Counted from the first letter of the stretch, positions 27,388 to 36,495 are shown. The stretch: 64,000 nucleotides of DNA from D2472 sp964275585 (GCA_964275585.1 CAXYCJ010000012.1:19229-83228); one strand, 5' to 3'. Numbers and translations are program-made. Notes: generated by a model from the letters alone, not told the origin.

Positions 27388-28439
27388 TTATGTCTCTCCA
27401 AATGGACAACCATGTTGTGCTGAAGGCAAGGACCGGAAGATGCATGAGCAAGACCATGATCTAATTGATCGTTTGTTAGAGATTGAAAAGTTTTACCAAT
27501 AGCATCTAAGCCAGCACACATCATCACATTTCCAACCAATGGACCTCCAGATAAATTTGTTGGAATGTTGCTTAGGTTTAAAAGTTTTCTTAAAAATGGA
27601 ACTTCATGACTAAATTGGGTGTGGAGCTCAGCGACATCAAAGTTAATATTATCTAGCTTCAAATTAGTAATTGAATTCTGGATCGTTGGGGACGTTGCTA
27701 GATCTCTTGAACCTAGATTTGAAGATTCAATACTGTGATCAATGCCCTCTATCCAAATAGGATTATCGGTAAAATCAAAAGCTTTATCCTCTGAGGCAAT
27801 AACCATTGCAGATGCACCATCAGAGATAGGTGGGCAATCAAAACCTCTGAGAGGAGATGAAATTAATGAATCTGCACGATAAAGATCTTCATTTAAATGA
27901 TCCGTTAAAAGTGCATTTGGATTATGTGCTGCATTGTTCCTGGCTTCAATAACTGTTGCCATCATTTCATCATGCGTAATAATTTTTTTCTGTAATAATA
28001 TTTGAGCTTGCAAAGCAGCCAAGCTGACGCGATCTGGCCAAAGCGGAGAAATATAGTAAGGGTCCATCTGCAAGGAAATAATGGAATCAAGATTGCCTGG
28101 AGAAGATTTTCCAAAGCCATATATTAATGCGGTGTCTGCGTCGCCCATTCTAATTTTTAACATTGATTCATAGAGAGCCCAAGCAGCATCCATCTCAACG
28201 TGTGATTCTTTGATAGGAGGGTTTGTTTGGATAGCAGATAACCCTTCGACAAAGGCGAAAGCTGCACCTTGAAGATAATCACAACTTCCAGAACAAGTAA
28301 AACCAATGTCATCTTGCGATATACCCAGGTCTTTAAAAACCTTATGGACAACCGGCATAATAAGTTCAACTTCATTCAAAGCACCTGCATTAGACAAAAT
28401 CTTGTGCTGTGCATAACCTACTACTGCAACTTTTTTCAT
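27384..28439 (-). CDS. Second Cys-less thiolase-like protein
   Basis: A 351-residue thiolase-fold protein, more divergent. Around the normal nucleophile it reads ESHVEMDAAWALYESM, with no Cys. The normal GHP loop reads LSGGPLVGNVMMCAG. The substrate-domain motif SDGASAMVIASEDKA is intact. It starts within the stop of the DUF35 gene (4-nt overlap) and ends within the start of the other thiolase-like gene. The pair plus two DUF35 proteins resembles heteromeric thiolase/DUF35 complexes. It is unlikely to be an ordinary ketothiolase. Confidence 0.82.
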   Translation of the reverse strand: MKKVAVVGYAQHKILSNAGALNEVELIMPVVHKVFKDLGISQDDIGFTCSGSCDYLQGAAFAFVEGLSAIQTNPPIKESHVEMDAAWALYESMLKIRMGDADTALIYGFGKSSPGNLDSIISLQMDPYYISPLWPDRVSLAALQAQILLQKKIITHDEMMATVIEARNNAAHNPNALLTDHLNEDLYRADSLISSPLRGFDCPPISDGASAMVIASEDKAFDFTDNPIWIEGIDHSIESSNLGSRDLATSPTIQNSITNLKLDNINFDVAELHTQFSHEVPFLRKLLNLSNIPTNLSGGPLVGNVMMCAGLDAIGKTFQSLTNDQLDHGLAHASSGPCLQHNMVVHLERHK

Positions 28440-28936
28440 GATGGTTTGAACCTTAAAGTGGTTACATCGACATCTGGCTCATCAACAGGAGCGAACCATT
28501 TAATATTCTCCAATGAATGGGTCCATTCATCTTTTGGCTTCCAGACTGCCTGAACCCGCATGCCAATTCTAATTTGGTCAATTTCAATATCCTGCACCAA
28601 ATGCAAAAAAGAAATATCAGCTTGATCGAGTCGAATCATGGCGCAAACATATGGAGGCACTATTGGATTGCCTGGAATAGGTATGTGAACCACAGTAAAG
28701 GATTCTATGCAGCCTTTGTCTGTTAGAGGCACTTCAATTGATGTTGCGATACCATCTCTAGGACAACTTCCTCGGGGTGGGACATAAACAGCTTTACATT
28801 TAGGGCATGCTTGTCCAACTAATCTGCCCTCTTTTACTTGGTTAAGAAAAGTGGTGGTTGCTGAGCCAGCTGTGTATTGATACTCAAGATGAATCAAGGA
28901 TTCTTTGTAATCTTTGGGTGCTTGATCGTCACTCAT
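28436..28936 (-). CDS. DUF35 OB-fold protein with rubredoxin-like zinc ribbon
   Basis: A 166-residue protein. The zinc ribbon is visible as QACPKCKAVYVPPRGSCPRDG (four-Cys pattern beginning CPKC, third Cys in SCPRD). An OB-fold follows (GCIESFTVVHIPIPGNPIVPPY). DUF35 proteins are partners of thiolase-fold enzymes such as archaeal acetoacetyl-CoA thiolase/HMG-CoA synthase and the ChsH2-DUF35 domain that activates Ltp2. It overlaps both neighbours by 4 nt, which suggests strict stoichiometry. Confidence 0.88.
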   Translation of the reverse strand: MSDDQAPKDYKESLIHLEYQYTAGSATTTFLNQVKEGRLVGQACPKCKAVYVPPRGSCPRDGIATSIEVPLTDKGCIESFTVVHIPIPGNPIVPPYVCAMIRLDQADISFLHLVQDIEIDQIRIGMRVQAVWKPKDEWTHSLENIKWFAPVDEPDVDVTTLRFKPS

Positions 28937-29382
28937 ATTTGTAAAATAAAATAATTAATGTCTGTTATCGATTCTGTTGGATTCTCAGACCAAACAGGTA
29001 AAACTTTTTTTCCAACACCGAGGTCAGATTCATCGCAATCAGAAATCATATGCAGCATAGCTGTATCAGCACCATCTAATTTAATGAGAGCAAATGCAAA
29101 AGGTGATTGTAAGAGGTGATGAGGTCGAGGAGCATTCACCCAGCTCCAGGACTCAATAGTTCCGCTAGGACCAACTTCAACAAACTCAGTCAAAGCTTCT
29201 CTTGTATCTGGATCGTATTCAGCTGCTGGAGCAAAAACTTTTTGAGCTTTGCTTTTAGTTCCAAGAATTTTTTTTTGTGATAAGCCTTCAAAGAACTTAG
29301 ACATAACAGGACCGCTAGAGCGTTTATATTTATACGAAAGCTCAAAAGACGCTTTTAATACATTAGCCTTGCTGTTATTCAT
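28933..29382 (-). CDS. Degenerate DUF35 OB-fold protein without zinc-ribbon cysteines
   Basis: A 149-residue paralogue of the downstream DUF35 protein. The OB-fold half is clear (VGPSGTIESWSWVNAPRP, FAFALIKLDGADTAMLH). In the zinc-ribbon region the cysteines are lost (ILGTKSKAQKVFAPAAEY). The two DUF35 genes next to two thiolase-like genes suggest two matched pairs. It overlaps the acyl-CoA synthetase stop by 8 nt and the next gene by 4 nt. Confidence 0.78.
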   Translation of the reverse strand: MNNSKANVLKASFELSYKYKRSSGPVMSKFFEGLSQKKILGTKSKAQKVFAPAAEYDPDTREALTEFVEVGPSGTIESWSWVNAPRPHHLLQSPFAFALIKLDGADTAMLHMISDCDESDLGVGKKVLPVWSENPTESITDINYFILQI

Positions 29383-31036
29383 TTTCTTCTACCATGGTAT
29401 TTTTTGATGAGTCTATTAAAACATGTTTCATTAATTTTCCGGAAGCATTTCTTGGTAACGGTTGATCAGAAAAAATCCATTTAGAAGGCACTTTAAAGTC
29501 TGCAAGCTTTAATGCAACCCAGGTTGATAGGTCTTCTTCATTAATATCTGAGTTCGTTGACTTTATAACCGCTGTGACTTCTTGTCCTAAATCTTCATGA
29601 GGCAAGCCAATGATTGCTGATTCTTCAACCATGGGATGTAAATCAAGAACAAGTTCAATCTCTTGAGGATAAACATTTTCAGCACCTCGTAAAATGAGAT
29701 CGGTTCGTCTGGCGGAGATAAAAAATAAATGACCTTCTTTAAAACCCCAGTCTCCGGTTTTTAACCATCGATCTACTAACAAAGATTTGCTGGAAGCTTC
29801 GGGGTTATTGAAATAGCCCAGCATGACTGAAGGACTCCTGACAAAAATTTCTCCCTCTTTATTGTCATCCAAAATGACTTGTCCATCTTCATTTCTAAGC
29901 TCTACATGAACGGTTGGCATCATCTGTCCTGGGGAGGTTGGATTGCTCTTTAGGTTTTCACCCCAGTTGATAATGGTGATAGCGCCTGATTCAGTTAGAC
30001 CATAGCCATACCCAAAACTATATTTAGAGCTAGGAAATACTTCCTTGGTTCTTTCAATCAAAGCAGGAGGCATTGGGGCGCCGCCACCGCCAACTACCAG
30101 CACGGATGAAAGGCTTATATTAGATTCTTCTGCAACATCGAGAATTCTTTTTAACGCTGTAGGCACAGCTCCACCCCAAGAAGTAACGTTAAATTTATCA
30201 ATAAGTTCTAATATTTTATGGGCAGAAAATTTTCCTTCATAAACAAGAGTTGTTGAGCCAGCCAATAGGCTCGTCACCACACCGGCCGAGAGTCCTGATA
30301 CATGAAATAAAGGAGAGGTTAAAAGACTAGTAGGCTTATGTTTAGCCCAGTCAATTCCCTTGGAGGATGAATCTTGAGATACTGCAGCACCTTGCAGCAT
30401 CGACAAAGTCGAGTTTGCAATCATAGAGCGATGAGAAGTCATAACACCCTTTGGTGAACCAGTTGTCCCTGAGGTGTATAGCAAACAAGCACACTCATCT
30501 TCATCGAGACGAATAAATGAATCCATCATCTCAGATTTATTAGGTAAATCCATCTCTTCAAAAATCAATACAGGATGTGTCGGCTCACCCGATATGCGAT
30601 CGAATCGTTTTTGATCAGCAACAATCAATTTAGGGTCAGCATCATCAATCGCTTTCATAGCCTCAGAACCCTTCCACCAACCATTCAAACCGCAAGCAAT
30701 ACCACCAATGCTTACAGTAGCCCAAAAGAAAATAACCCACTCAGGGCAATTGGCTGCATATATAGCCACCCTATCACCTGGCATTACTCCATACTCATTC
30801 TTTAGAATGTATGCTGCTTTTTTAACCAGCTTTAGATGCTCAGCAAAAGTAATAATCTTATCTTGGTAGATGAGATATGGTTGGTCACCATGATTTTTAG
30901 AAAGCTCTAAAAAATCTACCAGTGATCTAGGGCGATTTTTAAAAACGTCCATCTCTGATCCAAGAACTTTCTCACGATGTATCTGAAAAAATTCTTGATC
31001 TGAAACCAAGGCTTGTATGTATTTATCTGTATGCAT
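29375..31036 (-). CDS. Acyl-CoA synthetase (AMP-forming), operon head
   Basis: A 553-residue ANL-family ligase. The P-loop is LLYTSGTTGSPKGVMTS, the adenine region is YGYGLTESGAI, the hinge is WLKTGDWGF, and the C-terminal catalytic Lys lies in NASGKLMKHVL. It activates a carboxylic acid to its CoA thioester. As the first gene of the thiolase/DUF35/crotonase operon it should load the pathway substrate. The divergent SDR gene begins 145 nt away. Confidence 0.92.
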   Translation of the reverse strand: MHTDKYIQALVSDQEFFQIHREKVLGSEMDVFKNRPRSLVDFLELSKNHGDQPYLIYQDKIITFAEHLKLVKKAAYILKNEYGVMPGDRVAIYAANCPEWVIFFWATVSIGGIACGLNGWWKGSEAMKAIDDADPKLIVADQKRFDRISGEPTHPVLIFEEMDLPNKSEMMDSFIRLDEDECACLLYTSGTTGSPKGVMTSHRSMIANSTLSMLQGAAVSQDSSSKGIDWAKHKPTSLLTSPLFHVSGLSAGVVTSLLAGSTTLVYEGKFSAHKILELIDKFNVTSWGGAVPTALKRILDVAEESNISLSSVLVVGGGGAPMPPALIERTKEVFPSSKYSFGYGYGLTESGAITIINWGENLKSNPTSPGQMMPTVHVELRNEDGQVILDDNKEGEIFVRSPSVMLGYFNNPEASSKSLLVDRWLKTGDWGFKEGHLFFISARRTDLILRGAENVYPQEIELVLDLHPMVEESAIIGLPHEDLGQEVTAVIKSTNSDINEEDLSTWVALKLADFKVPSKWIFSDQPLPRNASGKLMKHVLIDSSKNTMVEENE

Positions 31037-31112
31037 AACTTAAATTATTTTTAACTATCGTATAAACAAAACAAATAATCAACGAGTATCAGTAGCTTTT
31101 ATTTTGTCAATG

Positions 31113-31141
31113 TTGTTTGAGAAATAGACTTTAGTTATAGT
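31113..31141 (+). promoter_or_regulatory. Candidate sigma-70 promoter for the SDR pair
   Basis: TTGTTT (31113-31118), a 17-nt spacer and TATAGT (31136-31141) lie 40 nt upstream of the ATG at 31181, in the gap divergent from the acyl-CoA synthetase operon. Spacing is ideal and each box differs from consensus at a few positions. Confidence 0.4.
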
Positions 31142-31180
31142 GGATTACGTGTCATTTAACATGAAGAGACTTTAAAAATT

Positions 31181-31948
31181 ATGGATTCACAAAACACAGC
31201 TCAAAAATTAGCCGTCATCACTGGAGGAGCTTCCGGCATTGGATTAAGTTGCACCAAGCGCTTTGCAAAAGAAGGGTATGCAGTTTTAATAATTGATGCA
31301 AATAAAGAAGCTGGTGAAAAAGAAATAAAAAACCTTAAATCAAATGGTTATAATTCAGATTTTGCTTACTGTGATATCACCAAACATGAGCAAGTCGCCG
31401 CTATATTCCAAGGACTTGGCGACCAAAATAAATGCGCACAAGTGCTGGTAAATTGCGCCGGTATTAGCCCGGCTTTAAATGCATTGCATGAGTACCCTGT
31501 AGAAGAATGGCATCGTGCCATTGATATTAACCTGCATGGAACCTTTTATGCTTGCCGAGAGTTTCTTGATCTTGCAATGAAGAATAATGAATCCGATGGT
31601 TCTATTATTAACGTGGCTTCAATCATGGGAGTGAGAGCCAGCGCAGCTCAAGCATCTTATGCTGCATCCAAACATGCGGTTGTAGGCCTCACTAAATCCA
31701 TTGCCCAAGACTATGCTCATTTAAATATTCGTGCGAATGCTGTTGGCCCAGGGGTCATTGATACTCCTATGAATACAGAATTAATGAAAGATGAAAATGT
31801 TATGCAATACATGCTTGGAAGAATTCCTTTAAAGCGCGTTGCTTCTTCGGATGAAGTTGCCAATCTTATTTATTTTCTTGCATCCTCAGAGGCTTCATAC
31901 ATTACAGGGTCTTATCATCCTGTCGATGGCGGCTATCTTGCAAGCTGA
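31181..31948 (+). CDS. Short-chain dehydrogenase/reductase
   Basis: A 255-residue classical SDR with TGGASGIG (14-21), VNCAG and the catalytic ASYAASKHA. The Asp after the second strand (IIDANKE) predicts preference for NAD(H). The C-terminal GSYHPVDGGY is typical. The substrate is probably a hydroxyacyl-CoA or cyclic alcohol, judging from the divergent acyl-CoA operon. A GAAGAGA site lies upstream. Confidence 0.88.
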   Translation: MDSQNTAQKLAVITGGASGIGLSCTKRFAKEGYAVLIIDANKEAGEKEIKNLKSNGYNSDFAYCDITKHEQVAAIFQGLGDQNKCAQVLVNCAGISPALNALHEYPVEEWHRAIDINLHGTFYACREFLDLAMKNNESDGSIINVASIMGVRASAAQASYAASKHAVVGLTKSIAQDYAHLNIRANAVGPGVIDTPMNTELMKDENVMQYMLGRIPLKRVASSDEVANLIYFLASSEASYITGSYHPVDGGYLAS

Positions 31949-32747
31949 TATTTTTAATAAAAAAACTGCTCTCATCACTGGTGCTGCCAGTGGGATTGGT
32001 CGTGGCTTAGCCATTCATGCTGCTGGTCTTGGAATGAATGTCGTCTTGATGGACTTAAACGAAGAAGGCTTATCTGAAACGCAATCTCTTATCGAGGACT
32101 CCCCTTCTCTTTTGTTAAAATGTGATGTGTCTAACCTTGAAGAATTCACTCAATGCAAAGAAAAGATAGATACGCAATTTGGTGTGGTGCATTTTCTTTT
32201 TAACAACGCTGGAATATTTTTAGAGGGCCGAGCTTGGAAAGCCGATCAAAAGAATTGGAAGAGAATTATTGATGTGAATTTAATGAGTGTTATCTATGGG
32301 TTAAATCTCTTTGTGGATGAGATGATAGCGAGCAATGAACGTTGTCATGTTATAAATACATCTTCCATGGCAGGGATCATCGTTGGGCCGGCTTTAGCGC
32401 CTTATACAACCACCAAACATGCCGTTGTAGGCCTAACCAGAACACTTCATGAGGATCTTGTTGACAATGATAAGGTTGGAGTATCTGTTATGTGCCCAGG
32501 CCTGGTTCAAACCAATATCATAGAGAGAGATCACTTAGGACTAGATATAGATGAATCGTCCATTGATCAGCACGAGAGTGCTAAAAACAATGCTCAGTGG
32601 CTTGCCGATGGAGTGAAAGATGGGATGACCACAGAAGACTTGGCTACGATAGTCTTTAAAAAAATTGAAGATAACGAATTTTGGATCTTAACGCATCCAG
32701 AATTTATTGAAGTCTATAAAAGCTATTCAAGCGAATTAACTGTCTAA
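31926..32747 (+). CDS. Short-chain dehydrogenase/reductase, overlapping the previous SDR
   Basis: About 273 residues from the ATG at 31926, or 269 from a TTG at 31938 that has GGCGG upstream. The open frame itself extends back to 31839 inside the first SDR, but those residues do not look like SDR. The motifs are ITGAASGIG, FNNAG and APYTTTKHA. The long C-terminal helix region (DESSIDQHESAKNNAQ) is typical of SDRs annotated in steroid and polyketide metabolism. Its reading frame overlaps the first SDR by 23 nt, and its stop overlaps the convergent phytase gene by 12 nt. Confidence 0.83.
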   Translation: MAAILQADIFNKKTALITGAASGIGRGLAIHAAGLGMNVVLMDLNEEGLSETQSLIEDSPSLLLKCDVSNLEEFTQCKEKIDTQFGVVHFLFNNAGIFLEGRAWKADQKNWKRIIDVNLMSVIYGLNLFVDEMIASNERCHVINTSSMAGIIVGPALAPYTTTKHAVVGLTRTLHEDLVDNDKVGVSVMCPGLVQTNIIERDHLGLDIDESSIDQHESAKNNAQWLADGVKDGMTTEDLATIVFKKIEDNEFWILTHPEFIEVYKSYSSELTV

Positions 32748-33797
32748 CTGCTTGTTTTGATTTATGAGTTTTATAATTTTGGTGAATGGGATAATTTTAA
32801 AATTCTGATTTTTTAGCTCTTCGCCGTCGTAGTTATAGCCATCCTGAGCAATCATGATTCCTTTGTAAAATTTACCACCAAAATTATGACTAGAAACTGA
32901 GATGCCATCAGTTTCAGATGTGCCATCAATGCCTCTAGGATTATCATCAACGGTAAAGCTAGAAATAAATTGATAAGGCTTCTGTCTGTTGTAAACGTTA
33001 TATTTGTTATCTCCTTGTGAAGATAGAAGAATGTACCCTTCTGTTTTGGAGGTTTTGTAGATTGCTACTCCCTCAGGATCACCGCCAATATTTCCTTCTC
33101 GAGAATCTACAATTGCTGGTTCAGCAAAAGGATATTCTTTATTTAAATCATAGGCCTTTAAAACCCCATTAGTTTCTTCTTCTGAAATGAATAAGGTTTT
33201 ATTCTCATCGTCAAAAACACAACCCTCTGACTCTCCACCATTATCAAATGTTCCAACAAGTTTTTGATTTTCAAGCGTCCACATCTCAACTCTTGGACCT
33301 CTATCCTCGGTTGCAAATGCAATAGGAGTTCCTTCAATCATACCAATGCAGATACCATAGACATCTATATTTGAAGCGATTGTATAGGACCTAATCGCCG
33401 AAGAAAAAATTTGATCAGATCGAGTATGTTTTTTAAAAAATGTGTTCTGATCTAAGACCCAGAACTCTATAGACTGAGAGCTTCTGTTGGAAGCTGCAAT
33501 ATATATAGCATCATTTTGCTGCCTCACATCTATGTTATTAATCTCACCCATTGCAGCAAAAGCTAATTTTTGACCTGCAAGATTATACAAATAAACTCCA
33601 GCTGTTTTATCTGTCCCAAGTATTAATGACTCTCTAGAATTCTTGAAATTGATAATTAAAGCTGGGTCATCTGCAGCATCACCACTTGAAGTTACTGGCT
33701 CAGTTTCTGCAACAGCATAGATTGAGGTCTCTTGAGAGCATGCTGATATTAGCAAGAAAAGAAATACGAAGGTTAAGATACGAAAGTTAATCATCAT
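32736..33797 (-). CDS. Beta-propeller phytase, lipoprotein
   Basis: A 353-residue protein with a lipoprotein signal (FLFLLISACS, lipid-bearing Cys at about residue 20). The repeated propeller signatures are DDPALIINFKNSRESLILGTDK, here split as DDPALIINF and LILGTDKTAGVYLYNL, then GGDPEGVAIYK and NPRGIDGTSETDGI. Beta-propeller (3-)phytases are Ca2+-dependent and release phosphate from phytate and similar organic phosphates. Its position behind a porin and a PiT phosphate transporter fits that role. It is anchored in the periplasm or outer membrane. Confidence 0.87.
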   Translation of the reverse strand: MMINFRILTFVFLFLLISACSQETSIYAVAETEPVTSSGDAADDPALIINFKNSRESLILGTDKTAGVYLYNLAGQKLAFAAMGEINNIDVRQQNDAIYIAASNRSSQSIEFWVLDQNTFFKKHTRSDQIFSSAIRSYTIASNIDVYGICIGMIEGTPIAFATEDRGPRVEMWTLENQKLVGTFDNGGESEGCVFDDENKTLFISEEETNGVLKAYDLNKEYPFAEPAIVDSREGNIGGDPEGVAIYKTSKTEGYILLSSQGDNKYNVYNRQKPYQFISSFTVDDNPRGIDGTSETDGISVSSHNFGGKFYKGIMIAQDGYNYDGEELKNQNFKIIPFTKIIKLINQNKQLDS

Positions 33798-33838
33798 GCA
33801 AATTGTAACTCTAATCTAAGAAGAATAAAAAAATATAC

Positions 33839-34771
33839 TTAAAATTTGTATTCAAATCCAAGGGAAAAAATATTTTTGTCTTTGCTCTTAACCTCAGAGC
33901 TCATCAAAGAATAATAAGTAAAAAGTTTAAGGTTATTTTTTATCTGATAATCATAGCCAATAGTTACATGCTTGCCAGATTTAACTTTCATGCTGGAAGA
34001 AGCATATTGAATTTTAAAGGTTCCCTTGGACTTAAACTTTTTAGCAAAGCTGACAACTTCACCGCTCTCATCATCTCCTGTGGAGAGTATAGTTGTTTTC
34101 TGAAGAATTAAACCTAACTTAGAATTCTCAAAGGGATAAAGGAATGAAAGTCTACTGCTGTCATATCCTTTCATAGCATCATCCAATGCAAAAGCCACTT
34201 GAAAATTATCCCCACTATAATTCACTGAATATGATTTATAGCTTTTGCCAGATAGAAATGGGTTTTTTATACTGTTGATGGTTACAAAAACTCCTTGCAT
34301 CTTAGGAGTTGTATAACCGATGAAGTCTTCTAGTCGATTTTCGCCATGCAGAATATGTTTTATATCAGGGGCAAGATCATTAAAAAGATCTATATTGAGT
34401 TGAGATTTTTTTAATGCTGAATCATGTGTGCCAAAAAATAAGGTTCCCAAGTTATTTTCGAGGGCTATGAAAGTGTTTCGTGGCTTAAAAGTACCATCTT
34501 GTCCTCTTGCTTTTCCATCGACCGGATCAAAGCCATACTCTATCTGAAAAATAAATTTTGTTTTAGAGGTTTGATCTAATAACAACTGGCCATTAAGACC
34601 AAATTTAGATTCATTGCTAGCAATATCTGTTTTGGTACCATTGTTTACTGTTGAGATGGACCTAGAATCAATTGCAACTCTAGTATAAAAATTTAAAGAA
34701 GCATCAACATGGATACAAATAAAAAACCCTATGCATAAAATTTGATTCTTAGAAATAATCAATAATTTCAT
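33839..34771 (-). CDS. Gram-negative porin
   Basis: A 310-residue outer-membrane barrel. After a hydrophobic leader comes the first strand ASLNFYTRVAIDS. The pattern RNTFIALENNLGTLFFGTHD is the strand/L3 region of general porins (Porin_4). It ends SLGFEYKF with C-terminal Phe. It sits between the phytase and the PiT transporter, so it may admit phosphate or organic phosphates. Specificity is inferred. Confidence 0.85.
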   Translation of the reverse strand: MKLLIISKNQILCIGFFICIHVDASLNFYTRVAIDSRSISTVNNGTKTDIASNESKFGLNGQLLLDQTSKTKFIFQIEYGFDPVDGKARGQDGTFKPRNTFIALENNLGTLFFGTHDSALKKSQLNIDLFNDLAPDIKHILHGENRLEDFIGYTTPKMQGVFVTINSIKNPFLSGKSYKSYSVNYSGDNFQVAFALDDAMKGYDSSRLSFLYPFENSKLGLILQKTTILSTGDDESGEVVSFAKKFKSKGTFKIQYASSSMKVKSGKHVTIGYDYQIKNNLKLFTYYSLMSSEVKSKDKNIFSLGFEYKF

Positions 34772-34789
34772 AACATTGGAGTTAATAAT

Positions 34790-36040
34790 TTAAATATTAA
34801 AAATAATTCTAAGTAACACGTAAAATAGAATAGTAAATGCTGCGCCAGCTGGGATTGTAACTAACCAAGAAGCAATAATTCTTTTAATAGATGCAAAATC
34901 TAAATGCTCTGCACCTTTTGCTAATCCAACACCTATAACCCCTCCAACTAGTGTATGTGTGGTTGAGATTGGAAATCCAAGATATGAGGCTGCTACTACT
35001 GTAGAGGCTGTGGCCATTTCCGCAGAGAAGCCAAGGCTTGGAGTGAGGGTGGTTATTTTTTTTCCAACTGTTGAGATAACTCTGGAGCCTAGCGTAGCTA
35101 ATCCAAAAACAATACCAATGCCCCCAATAAATAATACCCATGGGCTTATTGCAGCTTTGGAACCAATTGAGCCAGTATCAACAACACTTACAATAGCAGC
35201 CAATGGCCCAATAGCATTTGCTACATCATTTGAACCATGGGCAAAGGCCATGGCACTAGCAGAGACAATCATAAGCAATCCAAATGCAAATTCAATGCCA
35301 CCATCTCTCATAATTTTCTCTTGATTTGTGCGTAAGAAAAATGCCGTACCAAGAGCGACGATGCTGCTAAAAATGAAAATAAAGAAATAAATTTCATTAT
35401 CAGACCACTCTATTCCAACATGTTTAAGCCCTTTTCTGGCTGTAACAAGAGAAATAACAACAGCCACAAGAAAGCTGTAAAAAGGGATATATGTGATTGC
35501 AGCTTTTTCAGGTTCAGATCGATCTAATATTAATCTCTTTGCTGATATGTAAAGTCCAAATGCTAGAGCTCCAGAGAACAATGGAGACGTTACCCAGCTC
35601 ATGGCGATGTTACCTACCTTACCCCAAGATACCGCATCAGCACCTTTCGTGATTAGCACAAAACCAATAATAGCACCTACGATTGAATGAGTTGTTGAAA
35701 CAGGCCAGCCTCTAAGGCTGGCGATATATAACCAAGTCCCACCAGCTAGTAATGCAGACATCATCCCAATAACGAATATATTGATATCGTCTGCATACAT
35801 ATTTGGATCAACAATCCCCTTGCGGATTGTTGAGGTCACTTCACCACCTGCAAGGAATGCTCCCAAGAATTCAAAGATGGCTGCAATAATAATTGCTTGT
35901 TTTAAGGTTATGGCCTTACTACCAACTGATGTTCCCATAGAATTTGCCACATCGTTTGCACCAATACCAAAAGCCATAAAGAAACCAATGACACCAGCTA
36001 AGATTAGAATGTAGTAAGGGTCTAGAAAGAGACTTTCCAT
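34790..36040 (-). CDS. pitA: Low-affinity inorganic phosphate transporter, PiT family
   Basis: A 416-residue inner-membrane symporter with the duplicated PiT signatures GANDVANSMGTSVGSKA (N-terminal half) and HGSNDVANAIGPLAA (C-terminal half). The paired GWPVSTTHSIVGAIIG and GFPISTTHTLVGGVIG segments are also present. It imports phosphate with H+ or Na+. It is first in a PiT-porin-phytase operon (18-nt and 41-nt gaps), unusual company for a PiT gene. Confidence 0.93.
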   Translation of the reverse strand: MESLFLDPYYILILAGVIGFFMAFGIGANDVANSMGTSVGSKAITLKQAIIIAAIFEFLGAFLAGGEVTSTIRKGIVDPNMYADDINIFVIGMMSALLAGGTWLYIASLRGWPVSTTHSIVGAIIGFVLITKGADAVSWGKVGNIAMSWVTSPLFSGALAFGLYISAKRLILDRSEPEKAAITYIPFYSFLVAVVISLVTARKGLKHVGIEWSDNEIYFFIFIFSSIVALGTAFFLRTNQEKIMRDGGIEFAFGLLMIVSASAMAFAHGSNDVANAIGPLAAIVSVVDTGSIGSKAAISPWVLFIGGIGIVFGLATLGSRVISTVGKKITTLTPSLGFSAEMATASTVVAASYLGFPISTTHTLVGGVIGVGLAKGAEHLDFASIKRIIASWLVTIPAGAAFTILFYVLLRIIFNI

Positions 36041-36105
36041 GTTATTTAATAAAGTTGATTAGTTATGGCTTAAATTAAACTAAAGATACATGGAGATACC
36101 ATTGC

Positions 36106-36138
36106 ATTTACGCAACTAGATTCAAACCTTTATGCAAC
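36106..36138 (-). promoter_or_regulatory. 11-bp-phased repeat array upstream of pitA, candidate PhoB box
   Basis: On the minus strand three consecutive 11-mers read GTTGCATAAAG, GTTTGAATCTA and GTTGCGTAAAT (the outer two nearly identical, 22 bp apart). PhoB sites are direct 7-bp repeats with 4-bp AT-rich spacers, also an 11-bp period, and GTTGCATAAA matches CTGTCATAAA at 7 of 10 positions. It lies about 66-98 nt before the pitA ATG. The rest of the 36041-36253 gap shows no gene. Confidence 0.35.
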
Positions 36139-36253
36139 ATTCTCATGAAGCAGAGGTTATTAAAACTGGAATAAGGCTTGGGGGAAAAAGAGATCTATAA
36201 AAATTTATTTTTTCTAGAGGTGAGAAATAATGACTTTTTGATATAGCCCTGGT

Positions 36254-36379
36254 TTATGAAAAATACACTACTGCACTTAAAACAATCCACATAGAAAAAA
36301 AGCCAAAGATATGCATGTCATTCGATTGAGAGGTTTTAGGTATTAAACCTTGGTTTTTCAATATCTTTTTTGTATTCAT
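36254..36379 (-). CDS. Small single-span membrane protein (41 residues)
   Basis: From the ATG at 36379 (Met20 of a longer open frame whose first part is Cys-rich and unlikely) it encodes a basic start (MNTKKILKNQGLIPKTSQ) and one C-terminal membrane helix (about 24-40, IFGFFSMWIVLSAVVYF). A weak GAG site lies upstream. No family is recognised. Confidence 0.45.
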   Translation of the reverse strand: MNTKKILKNQGLIPKTSQSNDMHIFGFFSMWIVLSAVVYFS

Positions 36380-36495
36380 AATAAGCTCGTTTCTGATGTG
36401 ACACTTTAATGTCACGCAAATGACACAATACACCAAAGTGACTAAATATACTAGAAAGAATTGTTTTTTTTAGAACAAATGTCGATAATAACTAA

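Noticed and set aside
31839..31925. N-terminal extension of the second SDR
   Set aside because: These 29 codons overlap the first SDR in another frame and encode no SDR-like sequence; the Rossmann strand begins after 31926.
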